The position numbers were made by a program, and so were the translations under genes. Positions 24,839 through 32,438 of a stretch of DNA of 43,879 nt are shown in pieces. Source of the DNA: Chloroflexota bacterium (GTDB lineage Bacteria; Chloroflexota; Chloroflexia; Thermomicrobiales; JADLAZ01). The DNA lies in the NCBI GenBank assembly GCA_020849725.1, contig JADLAZ010000012.1, forward strand, positions 1-43,879. The letters run 5' to 3'. How positions within the stretch are numbered: position 1 is the first letter of the stretch; the number at the start of each line of letters is the position of its first letter. The notes below the pieces were generated by a model. The model searched no databases. It saw only the letters and a list, made by a program, of their open reading frames with translations, and was not told where the DNA came from.

Positions 24839-27800
24839 ATGCCGCGCCAGGGCTGGCTGTACTACGGCCTGGTTGTCGGTTGCATCAGCGTGCTGGTGGC
24901 CAGCGGTGGTGGACTGACCGGTCGACGAGCGGTGGCAGCCGAGGCCGAGCCGTCCGTGCCGGTCATTGCCGCTGGCCGTGACGTGACGGGGCTGATTGCG
25001 CTGCCCGACGGCGGCGTGGTCGCCGCCATCCGCGAGCCGCTCGGTTTGATGCTGGCGCGCTACGATGCCGCCGGGGCCTTGCTGCACCAGGCTATCGTCG
25101 CCGGGGCTGGGCGGGGCGAGGCCAGCCGGCTGGAGCGCGACCCGACGACTGGTCACATTTGGCGGCTGGCGGCCGGCGAGGGCGGTCGCGTCACTGTCTA
25201 CGATGGCGATACCTTGGGGTTGGTGCGGTCCCTCGATCTGGCCGAGGTCGCTGTAGCGACTGGGACCGTGCCTGACATCGCCAGTGGGGCGACGATCGGT
25301 CTGCTGTCGTTCGATGCGCGGCTGGCCAGCTATAGCGACCTGGCGCTACTGCGGCGGGGCGATCGATTGGACCTGGCGCTGGGCGTGCGCTTCGACCGGC
25401 GCGATCTAGTGCTGCACCTGCGCCTGGACGGCGGCGTCGTCACGGCGGCGCGCGTCGCCGTCGCCGCACTCGACCCGGTCGACGCGACCATGCCAGGGTC
25501 GGCGCGGTCGCTGCCCGCGGTCGCTCTCCAGCCGGATGGCACGATCGTCGCAACGCTCGGCTGGCGCGATTCGGGCAGCGCGGCGCGCGTGGTACGGCTG
25601 GTGACGGTGAGTGTTGATGCATCGAGCGCGTCGCCTCAGGTCGCGCGACCGGAGCTGGCCATGCCCGCCACCGGGCTGGATGCCGACGATGCAGGCATAA
25701 TCTACCTGCGAGCGGCTGGCGGCGAGGCGCTGCCGTGCGGTTCGGGTGGCGGTCGGGTCGTCGTCCTGCGGCCGGACCTGACCCACGCCGGCTGCGTTGA
25801 CGATGGTCATTCCGCGTCTCAGTCGGGCGATCTGGCGGTGCGCGCCGACGGCTCGGCGCTGCTTCTGGCGATGCCAATCGGACTGCCGCCTGGTGGCGGC
25901 ATCGCTCGCCTGTCGCTCGCCGGCCGACTGCCGCCACCACCGACCGACGAAGGCGGGCCGGCGATGGTCCCGGTTCCTGCCTGGCCCACGGCGGGCGACT
26001 TACCGGTTCAGCCGGACGCGGCGTTCGCCTGGCGCGACCCCGGCGCTGGCTCAGCCCGCGCGGCGACGGCGTTTCGCTTGCGCCTGATGCAGATGGGACA
26101 GGTGCGGGTCGAGCGCGTCTTGATGGCTGGCGCGGTGGCCGCAATGGACAGCCCCGCCGGTGACGGCCGTCTGTATCGGTGGGCGCTGCCGGTCGAGGCA
26201 GCCGCTGCCCTGGCTGGCGCGACTGCTGCCGCGTGGGAGATCAGTGCCACTAACGAGCACACAGCCGGCTGGATACCGGCGCCGCCGGTCGACATCGCGC
26301 TGGCTGGCACGGCTTCACTGCGGCCGCTGGCCCCGCGATTGCTCCAGCCAGGGACGGGCGCGGCCGGCGTCGACCGCGCGCCCGAGTTCGTCTGGCACGA
26401 CCCGGCGCTGGACACTGCTGCAGCCGCCACCGAATTCCGCGTGCGCGTGCGGGTGGCCGGCGCTGCGACCTGGCTGCTGGATGTAGAGGTAGCAGCCGAG
26501 GGATTGACACGCACCGCCGACCCGCTCGCGGCTCAGGCCGTCTACCGCTACCGGCTGCCACTGAATGGCTCTACGCACCTGGCGGCGCGCACCCACTACG
26601 AGTGGGCGGTCGGCGCGCGCAATGGCGCCCAGCCAGTCGGCTGGAGCTACAGCGGCCCGCTGGCGGCGGCCTTCACCACCGGCAGCGCGCCGGTGGATAC
26701 GCCGGCGCTGGTTGCGCCCGGTGCAGATGCGATGAGCGTCACGGGGGCTGACGCCTTCGAGTGGATGGCGGATGCGAATGCGACGAGCTACCGGCTGATC
26801 GTGCGGCGAGGACCGGCGGTCGCCCTCGACCTCGCGGTCGGAGCGGACGACAGCCGGCTCCAGCGGCGCCAGATCGACGGGCGGGCGGTGGTTGGCCTGC
26901 GGCTGACGCCAGCGGAGGCGAGACATCTGGCGCCGCTGACGCGCCACGAGTGGTACGTGGGCGCGGCCGGCGACGGCGACGACTGGACATATCCCGGGGA
27001 GGTCTATCTGTTCACGACGGCGAATGTGGTCGATGCAGCCACTCCAACGACGACTGCCAGCCCGACGTCGACCGCCAGTGCGATGGCCACGGCCACGGCT
27101 ACGGCCACGCCTGGCGCGTCGGTTACGCCGACCGCGCCGGCCACGCTGCCGCCAACGGGGAGCGCGACGCGCACGCCGACCGCCGGCGGGTCGGTGGCAG
27201 CCACGCCGACTCGAACCGCTACCGCCGGTCGTACCCCGACCACCAGCCCAACGGCGACTCCATCGCGCACGCCGACCGCCAGCCGCACACCCACCGAGAC
27301 GTCGACGATCACGCCGACCCGGACGGCCACGCCGACCCGGACGGCCACTTCGACACGCACGCCGTCACCGACAGCCACCGTGCCGCCAACCGCCGTCCCA
27401 CCGGCGGCCCTGGCTGGCGCGACGGACTGGTACTTCGCTGAGGGCTACACCGGTCCTGGGTTTGACGAGTACCTGACCATCCAGAACCCGAACGCGAGCG
27501 CGGCCGCCATCGAGATCACCTACTATCTGACCGGCGCGCCGCCTGTCGTACGCCACCGGCTCGTCGCGCCGACGAGCCGCCTGACGATCGCCGTCCACGA
27601 CGACACCGAAGGTGTCGGCCGCGACCAGGCTGTTGGCGCGCGCGTGCGCAGCACCAATGGCATCGGTGTGGTTGTCGAGCGACCGATCTACTTTACCTAC
27701 GGCGACGGCATCACTGGCGGGCACACGGCGTTGGGCGTGCCCGCGCCGCGCGCGCGCTGGTGGTTTGCCGAAGGCTACACCGGCCGCGGCTTTGATACGT

Positions 27801-28801
27801 ATCTGACACTGCTCAATCCGCACACTGATGATGCGCCGGTGACGATCACGTTCTTCCTCGCCGGCGAGCAGGCGCCGGTGGTGCGAACCCGCATCGTGCC
27901 GGCTGGCAGCCGGGCTACCGTTGCCGTCCATGACCCGGTCGACGGCGTTGGCCGTGGTCAGTCAGTCAGCGCGCTGGTCGAGACGACCCTGCTGACTGGC
28001 ATCGTCGCCGAGCGGCCGATATATTTTCGCTTTGGGCCTGAGGGCGACATAACTGGTGGGCACACCGTCATCGGCGCCGCCGCCCCTCGCCCACGCTGGT
28101 ACTTCCCTGACGGCAGCACGATGGGCGGGTTCGACACCTATGTGACGCTGCTCAATCCCGAGGCCCGTCCGACCCGTGTGCGCCTGACCTACCTCATCGA
28201 TGGCGAGGCGACGCCACGTCAGGCCGAGGTGACGGTCGCGGCGGCCAGCCGCGCCACGGTGGCCATCGCCGATGACCCGGCCGGCGTGCCGCGTGGCAAG
28301 CGCTTCGGCGTCATCGTTGAAACGCTCGACGGTGTGCCGATCGTGGCCGAGCGGCCGGTCTATTTCCGCTACACGCCGACGTGGGAGCCGCTGGGTGTGA
28401 CCGGTGGGCACACGACGCTGGGCGCGGTGGCGCCAGCGCGGGCCTGGCTGTTCGCCGAGGGCTACACCGGCGCCGGCTTTGACCAGGAGCTGATCGTCCT
28501 CAATCCGAACGCGACGGCCGTCGATGTGACGGTGACCTACCACCTGAGCAGCGGCACGCTAGCGCGGCGCAGCCTGCGACTGGCGGGCGGACGGCGCGCG
28601 GTGCTGGCAGTGCATGGTGCGGCGCAAGGCGTCGGGCGGGGCCAGGCGGTGGCGACGGCGGTCGAGACGACCCACGCCGGCGGCATCGTCGCCGAGCGAG
28701 CGATGTACTTTGTCTACGGGAGTGGCATCGATGGCGGCCACGCGACCATCGGCTACAGCGGTGTGAATGATGGCGCGATCGCCCCGGCGGTCAATCCGTA
28801 A
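24839..28801 (+). CDS. Large secreted multidomain surface protein with FAEGYT repeats
   Basis: This 1320-residue protein has several parts. A signal segment (about 6-25, WLYYGLVVGCISVLVASGGG) is followed by a beta-propeller-like N-terminal region (about 40-375). Three Ig/FnIII-like modules follow near 377-485, 494-615 and 619-730, each with a 'PEFVWHDP'- or 'DAFEWMAD'-type segment and a 'HYEWAVGA'/'HEWYVGA' strand. A low-complexity Thr/Pro linker covers about 733-860. The C-terminus has four related modules of 110-116 residues whose first Trp codons are at 27428, 27758, 28097 and 28445; each starts WYFAEGYTGxGFDxY and ends near ERPIYF..GGHT. These modules are common in Chloroflexota surface proteins of unknown function. 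A role in adhesion or cell-surface structure is an inference. Confidence 0.78.
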   Translation: MPRQGWLYYGLVVGCISVLVASGGGLTGRRAVAAEAEPSVPVIAAGRDVTGLIALPDGGVVAAIREPLGLMLARYDAAGALLHQAIVAGAGRGEASRLERDPTTGHIWRLAAGEGGRVTVYDGDTLGLVRSLDLAEVAVATGTVPDIASGATIGLLSFDARLASYSDLALLRRGDRLDLALGVRFDRRDLVLHLRLDGGVVTAARVAVAALDPVDATMPGSARSLPAVALQPDGTIVATLGWRDSGSAARVVRLVTVSVDASSASPQVARPELAMPATGLDADDAGIIYLRAAGGEALPCGSGGGRVVVLRPDLTHAGCVDDGHSASQSGDLAVRADGSALLLAMPIGLPPGGGIARLSLAGRLPPPPTDEGGPAMVPVPAWPTAGDLPVQPDAAFAWRDPGAGSARAATAFRLRLMQMGQVRVERVLMAGAVAAMDSPAGDGRLYRWALPVEAAAALAGATAAAWEISATNEHTAGWIPAPPVDIALAGTASLRPLAPRLLQPGTGAAGVDRAPEFVWHDPALDTAAAATEFRVRVRVAGAATWLLDVEVAAEGLTRTADPLAAQAVYRYRLPLNGSTHLAARTHYEWAVGARNGAQPVGWSYSGPLAAAFTTGSAPVDTPALVAPGADAMSVTGADAFEWMADANATSYRLIVRRGPAVALDLAVGADDSRLQRRQIDGRAVVGLRLTPAEARHLAPLTRHEWYVGAAGDGDDWTYPGEVYLFTTANVVDAATPTTTASPTSTASAMATATATATPGASVTPTAPATLPPTGSATRTPTAGGSVAATPTRTATAGRTPTTSPTATPSRTPTASRTPTETSTITPTRTATPTRTATSTRTPSPTATVPPTAVPPAALAGATDWYFAEGYTGPGFDEYLTIQNPNASAAAIEITYYLTGAPPVVRHRLVAPTSRLTIAVHDDTEGVGRDQAVGARVRSTNGIGVVVERPIYFTYGDGITGGHTALGVPAPRARWWFAEGYTGRGFDTYLTLLNPHTDDAPVTITFFLAGEQAPVVRTRIVPAGSRATVAVHDPVDGVGRGQSVSALVETTLLTGIVAERPIYFRFGPEGDITGGHTVIGAAAPRPRWYFPDGSTMGGFDTYVTLLNPEARPTRVRLTYLIDGEATPRQAEVTVAAASRATVAIADDPAGVPRGKRFGVIVETLDGVPIVAERPVYFRYTPTWEPLGVTGGHTTLGAVAPARAWLFAEGYTGAGFDQELIVLNPNATAVDVTVTYHLSSGTLARRSLRLAGGRRAVLAVHGAAQGVGRGQAVATAVETTHAGGIVAERAMYFVYGSGIDGGHATIGYSGVNDGAIAPAVNP

Positions 28802-28819
28802 GTGGCTGGCGAGACGCTA

Positions 28820-28849
28820 TATTGCGCAGAAGAGCCATTCTGCGCAATA
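28820..28849 (+). terminator. Perfect 12-bp hairpin after the large secreted protein
   Basis: TATTGCGCAGAA (28820-28831) and TTCTGCGCAATA (28838-28849) pair perfectly around a 6-nt loop, 19 bp past the stop. No U-tract follows (ACAACCGTT), so it may be an atypical terminator or an operator for the next gene. Confidence 0.45.
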
Positions 28850-28961
28850 ACAACCGTTGACCAGGCGAGCAACGAGGTCCAGCCGACTTGACGGCTACCC
28901 CCGATGGGTCCGATGCTGGCGCAATGGTGTGGGACAGCCACGCCGGGAATGGAGGGAGTGC

Positions 28962-29507
28962 GTGCAACTGGCGATCCTCTCCGACATCCATGACCATGTG
29001 TGGAACCTGCGCATTGCGCTGGCGGGAATGCCCGCCGCCGATGCCATTCTTTGCTGCGGTGACCTGTGCTCACCGTTCGTCGTCAACCTGCTGGCCGAGG
29101 GCGCGGCCGGCCGGCCGGTTCACATCGTCTTCGGCAACAACGACGGTGATCTGTTCCGTATCGCCCAGAACGCGGCCCGAGCCGACGCCGTTCACCTCCA
29201 CGGCGCCTTCTTCCGGGCCGAGTTCGACGGTCGAAGCGTGGCGATGAACCACTACCCGGAGCTGGCGCTCGGCATCGCTGCCGCCGGCCAGGACGATCTC
29301 GTCTGCTACGGCCACAACCACCTGTTCCGCATCGAACAGCTCGGCCGGGCGCTGACGATCAATCCTGGCCCAGTGATGGGCTACGATCCCACCGGTCGCC
29401 GCGACGTGGCGGCCACCTTTGTCATCTACGACACGACTGCCGGCGCGGCCGCCGCCTACGAAGTGCGTCTCGACGACGGCCGGATTGTCCCCTACCAGTG
29501 GACCTGA
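28962..29507 (+). CDS. YfcE/MJ0936-type metallophosphatase
   Basis: This calcineurin-like phosphoesterase has 181 residues and the full metal set: DIHDH (DxH) at about residue 8, CCGDL (GD), FGNNDG (GNxD), MNHYPE (His) and YGHNH (GHxH). The length matches the small YfcE group, which hydrolyses phosphodiesters or phosphomonoesters using Mn or Ni. GTG 28962 is chosen because GGAGG lies 6 nt upstream and the motif begins right after it; the longer frame from 28857 adds non-conserved residues. It converges on the Gfo/Idh gene across about 30 bp. Substrate unknown. Confidence 0.9.
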   Translation: MQLAILSDIHDHVWNLRIALAGMPAADAILCCGDLCSPFVVNLLAEGAAGRPVHIVFGNNDGDLFRIAQNAARADAVHLHGAFFRAEFDGRSVAMNHYPELALGIAAAGQDDLVCYGHNHLFRIEQLGRALTINPGPVMGYDPTGRRDVAATFVIYDTTAGAAAAYEVRLDDGRIVPYQWT

Positions 29508-29539
29508 GCGGTTCGCGTCCTGTCGCAGTCTCCGTGCCC

Positions 29540-30604
29540 CTACGCGTCGGCAATGGGAAAATCGACACGCTGGCCGCCGGCGGCGCTCGACTGGAGGATC
29601 GCCAACAGCAGCGCCAGCACGCGGCGGGCATCGGCGCCGGACGACGAGGGCGTGCCGCCGCGCTCGACCAGGTCCACCAGCTCCTGGACGGCGGCGGCCA
29701 TACCGGCGCGCGTCACCGGTGGCGGCGGCAGGTAGCGGCTGGTCGGGTACTCGCCGGTGGCAGTCTGGGTCAGCTCCGCGCCATCGCGGCCGATGCGCAG
29801 CCGGCCGGTCGCTCCAATCAGATCGAACTCGAAGGCAGGCGGCGTCTCTTTTGAGGCGTTGACCAGGGCGCGCAGGCCGCCGTCGAAGCCGATCAGCGCG
29901 CTGCCGCCGGGGTCCGTCGCCGGGTCGCGGCCGCCATCGCCAGCGTACCGTGGTCCGTAGTCAGCGTGCTCATCGTCCAGCCGGCCAATGACCCACGTCG
30001 GCTCACGCTCGGCGAACAGGCAGATGGCGTCCATCAGGTGCGTGCCGTTGCGAAACAGCATCGCCCGTGGCCCGCCCAGCGTCGCCACGATGCGGCGCAG
30101 CGGTCCGATCGCGCCGGCGCGCACCAGGCGCCGGGCCGCCAGGTAGTCCGGATACCAGCGGCGGGTGTGGTTGATGAGCAGCGGGACGTCGGCGGCGGCG
30201 CAGGCGGCGATGATCCGGTCGGCGTCGGCCAGCGTCGTCGCGATCGGCTTCTCGCAGAAGAACCCGCGCACGCCGGCCGCCACCGCGTCGACGGCGATCT
30301 GGGCGTGCCGGTCGTCGGGCGTGACGACGCTGAGGAGATCGACGCGCTCGTCGCGCAGCAACTGGCGATAGTCAGTGTAGCCGCGCACCTCGGGAAAGAC
30401 CGCGCCCCAGTCGGCATGGAAGCGCTCGATCAGAGCTGGCTGCAGGTCGCAGACGGCGACGACGCGCGTCGACGGCACGGCCGCGTAGGCAGCCGCGTGC
30501 GAGTTCGGCAGCGCCGTGCCCAGCACGGGGTCGGACGCCGGGTCCGGCACGGCCGCCGCGATGCCGCTCAGGCCAATGATCGCCGCTCGGTAGGTGGTCA
30601 TCAT
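29540..30604 (-). CDS. Gfo/Idh/MocA family NAD(P)-dependent oxidoreductase
   Basis: This 354-residue protein has an N-terminal Rossmann fold with AAIIGLSGIA as the dinucleotide loop, DLLSVVTPDDRHA, and the family motif CEKPIATT (about residue 120). A C-terminal alpha/beta domain includes NHTRRWYPDY and FRNGTHLMDAI, the latter supplying the probable catalytic His near the substrate. These enzymes oxidise or reduce sugars and cyclitols. The dinucleotide loop is unusual (GLSGIAAAVPD), longer than the plain GxGxxG. ATG 30604 or the adjacent 30601 follows GAGAGGG. The substrate is unclear. Confidence 0.88.
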   Translation of the reverse strand: MMTTYRAAIIGLSGIAAAVPDPASDPVLGTALPNSHAAAYAAVPSTRVVAVCDLQPALIERFHADWGAVFPEVRGYTDYRQLLRDERVDLLSVVTPDDRHAQIAVDAVAAGVRGFFCEKPIATTLADADRIIAACAAADVPLLINHTRRWYPDYLAARRLVRAGAIGPLRRIVATLGGPRAMLFRNGTHLMDAICLFAEREPTWVIGRLDDEHADYGPRYAGDGGRDPATDPGGSALIGFDGGLRALVNASKETPPAFEFDLIGATGRLRIGRDGAELTQTATGEYPTSRYLPPPPVTRAGMAAAVQELVDLVERGGTPSSSGADARRVLALLLAILQSSAAGGQRVDFPIADA

Positions 30605-30801
30605 GTCCCTCTCTCACCCTGGTGCTGCGCCGGCCGGTGATGGTACTCCACGCGGGCGCCGGTGACCAGCGCTTGAACCGGGCGCGTGCCGAGGTCCACT
30701 GCGATCGGTCTACGGTGCGCCGGGGTAGCGCTGCTTGGCGCTGCTAGTTAGACTGACGCGGCGCCTGCCGGGCAGTGTGCTTGGAAGTCGCCGGAGAGAA
30801 G

Positions 30802-30828
30802 TGGACCGATGCCACTGCCATTGGTCCA
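30802..30828 (+). promoter_or_regulatory. Hairpin just upstream of the ribosome site
   Basis: TGGACCGATG (30802-30811) and CATTGGTCCA (30819-30828) form a 10-bp stem with one G-U pair and a 7-nt loop, ending 6 nt before the AAGGAG of the next gene. It could be an operator or affect translation. The rest of the 240-bp gap (30605-30844) shows no gene. Confidence 0.35.
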
Positions 30829-30844
30829 TCGCCAAGGAGACGCT

Positions 30845-32233
30845 ATGCCGCGACGCCTCTTGCTCTGGCTGTGTGCGCTGGCGCTGCTGTCACTGTTGCC
30901 ACTGCCGGCATCGGCGGTGGTCGCCCAGGCGGACGAGCGCTGTTTCCCCGACACTGGCTACTGCATCAGCGGGCGCATCCGTGAGGTCTGGGAGCAGAAC
31001 GACGGCGAGCGCGCTTTTGGCCTGCCGATCGCCGCCGAGCAGACCGAACGAGTCGGGAACAAGACCGTGCCGGCGCAGTGGTTCCAGCGCCATCGGCTCG
31101 AGCGCCACGCCGACCTCGCCCCGCCGTACGATGTTCAACTCGGCCATCTCGGTCTGGCGCGGCTGGCGCTGGATGGACGCAGCGCCGCCAGCTTTCCGCC
31201 GAGCGAGCCGCGGCCGCAATGCCGCTACTTCTCGGAGACGCGCCACAATGTGTGCGATCGGTTTCTGGCCGCCTGGCGGGCCAGCGGCGTAGAGATGGAT
31301 GGGCAACCGGGCCTGTCCGAGGCCGAGAACCTGGCACTGTTCGGGCTGCCGCTAGGCGAGATGGCGACCGAGATCGTGGACGGCGTCAGCCGCGAGGTGC
31401 AGTGGTTCGAGCGGGCGCGCTTCGAGCGCCATCCCGGCAACGAGCCACCGTTCGACGTTCAGTTCGGCCTGCTCGGTAGGGAAATCCGCACCGCGCCAAC
31501 CCCGCCTCAACCCACTCCGCCGGCAAGTTCAACGCCGGTTCTACCAGCGCCCACGCCGGCCAGTCCATACGACGGCGCCTGGTACGGCTCGATCACGCGT
31601 GGGACCGATTTGTCGTTTACGGTCGAGCAAGGCGTCGTCACCTATCTGGAGATCGACATCAAGCCGCATCGCGATTGCCGGATCGTCACCAAGATCGACT
31701 ACCGTGCCGCCGGGCTGACACCGCCGCGCATTGAGAACGGCCGCCTGGCGATCGTAGCCGAGGGACCGGAGATCGTCGTCCGACTGAACGGCGACTTCAG
31801 CACCGCCGGCCGGATCGACGGCGACGGCGATTTCAAGTCGACCGACAGTGGCTGCTCCAGTGCCGATCGCTTCTTCTGGCATGCGAACAAGCGGCCACCG
31901 GAGCCAGTCGTTGAGGGCATCGACGGCGAGTGGTCGGGGCTGACGGCCAAGGGCGAGCCGATCAGTCTGACGGTCGCTGGCCGCGTCATCACGCGCGTCG
32001 AGATCATCTTCCAGAAGAAAGATGAATGCACCGCTCGGATCACCACGCCTCAACCGCTGACGGTCAACTCTTTCGCCTTCAACTTCCAGACGGATCTGGG
32101 TGCCGGTTATGTCAATGGACGATTCACGAGCAGCCAGGAGGTAGAGGGCTTCCTGAAGCTGACGCCGGCCATCCAGGGGTGCGGCCAGGGCTCGGTCGAC
32201 GAGTGGCGCTGGAAGGCGCGCCGGCAGGGATAG
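30845..32233 (+). CDS. Secreted protein with two Chloroflexota-type QWFERARFERHP modules
   Basis: This 462-residue protein has a clear signal peptide (MPRRLLLWLCALALLSLLPLPASA). Two N-terminal modules follow, each with a 'FGLP..AEQTE' or 'FGLPLGEMATE' core and ending AQWFQRHRLERHA or VQWFERARFERHP. These modules recur in secreted Chloroflexota proteins and often accompany cell-wall or protease domains. After a Pro/Thr linker (about 220-240) come two related beta-rich domains of about 100 residues, each opening YDGAWYGSI/IDGEWSGLT and holding paired Cys. ATG 30845 follows AAGGAG. A truncated relative lies at 41906. A perfect GC hairpin follows the stop. Function unknown. Confidence 0.78.
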   Translation: MPRRLLLWLCALALLSLLPLPASAVVAQADERCFPDTGYCISGRIREVWEQNDGERAFGLPIAAEQTERVGNKTVPAQWFQRHRLERHADLAPPYDVQLGHLGLARLALDGRSAASFPPSEPRPQCRYFSETRHNVCDRFLAAWRASGVEMDGQPGLSEAENLALFGLPLGEMATEIVDGVSREVQWFERARFERHPGNEPPFDVQFGLLGREIRTAPTPPQPTPPASSTPVLPAPTPASPYDGAWYGSITRGTDLSFTVEQGVVTYLEIDIKPHRDCRIVTKIDYRAAGLTPPRIENGRLAIVAEGPEIVVRLNGDFSTAGRIDGDGDFKSTDSGCSSADRFFWHANKRPPEPVVEGIDGEWSGLTAKGEPISLTVAGRVITRVEIIFQKKDECTARITTPQPLTVNSFAFNFQTDLGAGYVNGRFTSSQEVEGFLKLTPAIQGCGQGSVDEWRWKARRQG

Positions 32234-32253
32234 CCGGCGCGCCTCCGCGCCGG
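32234..32253 (+). terminator. GC-rich terminator hairpin
   Basis: CCGGCGCG-CCTC-CGCGCCGG forms an 8-bp stem starting on the base after the stop codon. A weak T-containing tail (ACCCTTGTCT) follows. It probably ends the upstream transcript. Confidence 0.5.
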
Positions 32254-32257
32254 ACCC

Positions 32258-32286
32258 TTGTCTCCGGCGGCCCTGTAGCCTACAAT
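32258..32286 (+). promoter_or_regulatory. Sigma-70 type promoter for the C39-like protease gene
   Basis: TTGTCT (32258-32263), a 17-bp spacer and TACAAT (32281-32286, 5 of 6) lie about 150 bp before ATG 32439, just past the preceding terminator. A 7-bp hairpin (CACATCA/TGATGTG, 32400-32422) lies next to the ribosome site. Confidence 0.55.
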
Positions 32287-32438
32287 CAAGCACCTCGGAT
32301 GAAGATCCCGCCGTGGTTCCGTTCATTCAGAATGAGTGACGCGGCCGGATCGCTGGCCCATCCACGTCTCATCATGCGAGCAGGCCGGGCCGCGCGTCAC
32401 ACATCAGATATCGCGTGATGTGGTGGAGATAAGCGAGC

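Noticed and set aside
27040..27418. ACGCC/GACC-rich tandem stretch as a regulatory repeat
   Set aside because: It encodes the Thr/Pro linker of the large secreted protein in frame.
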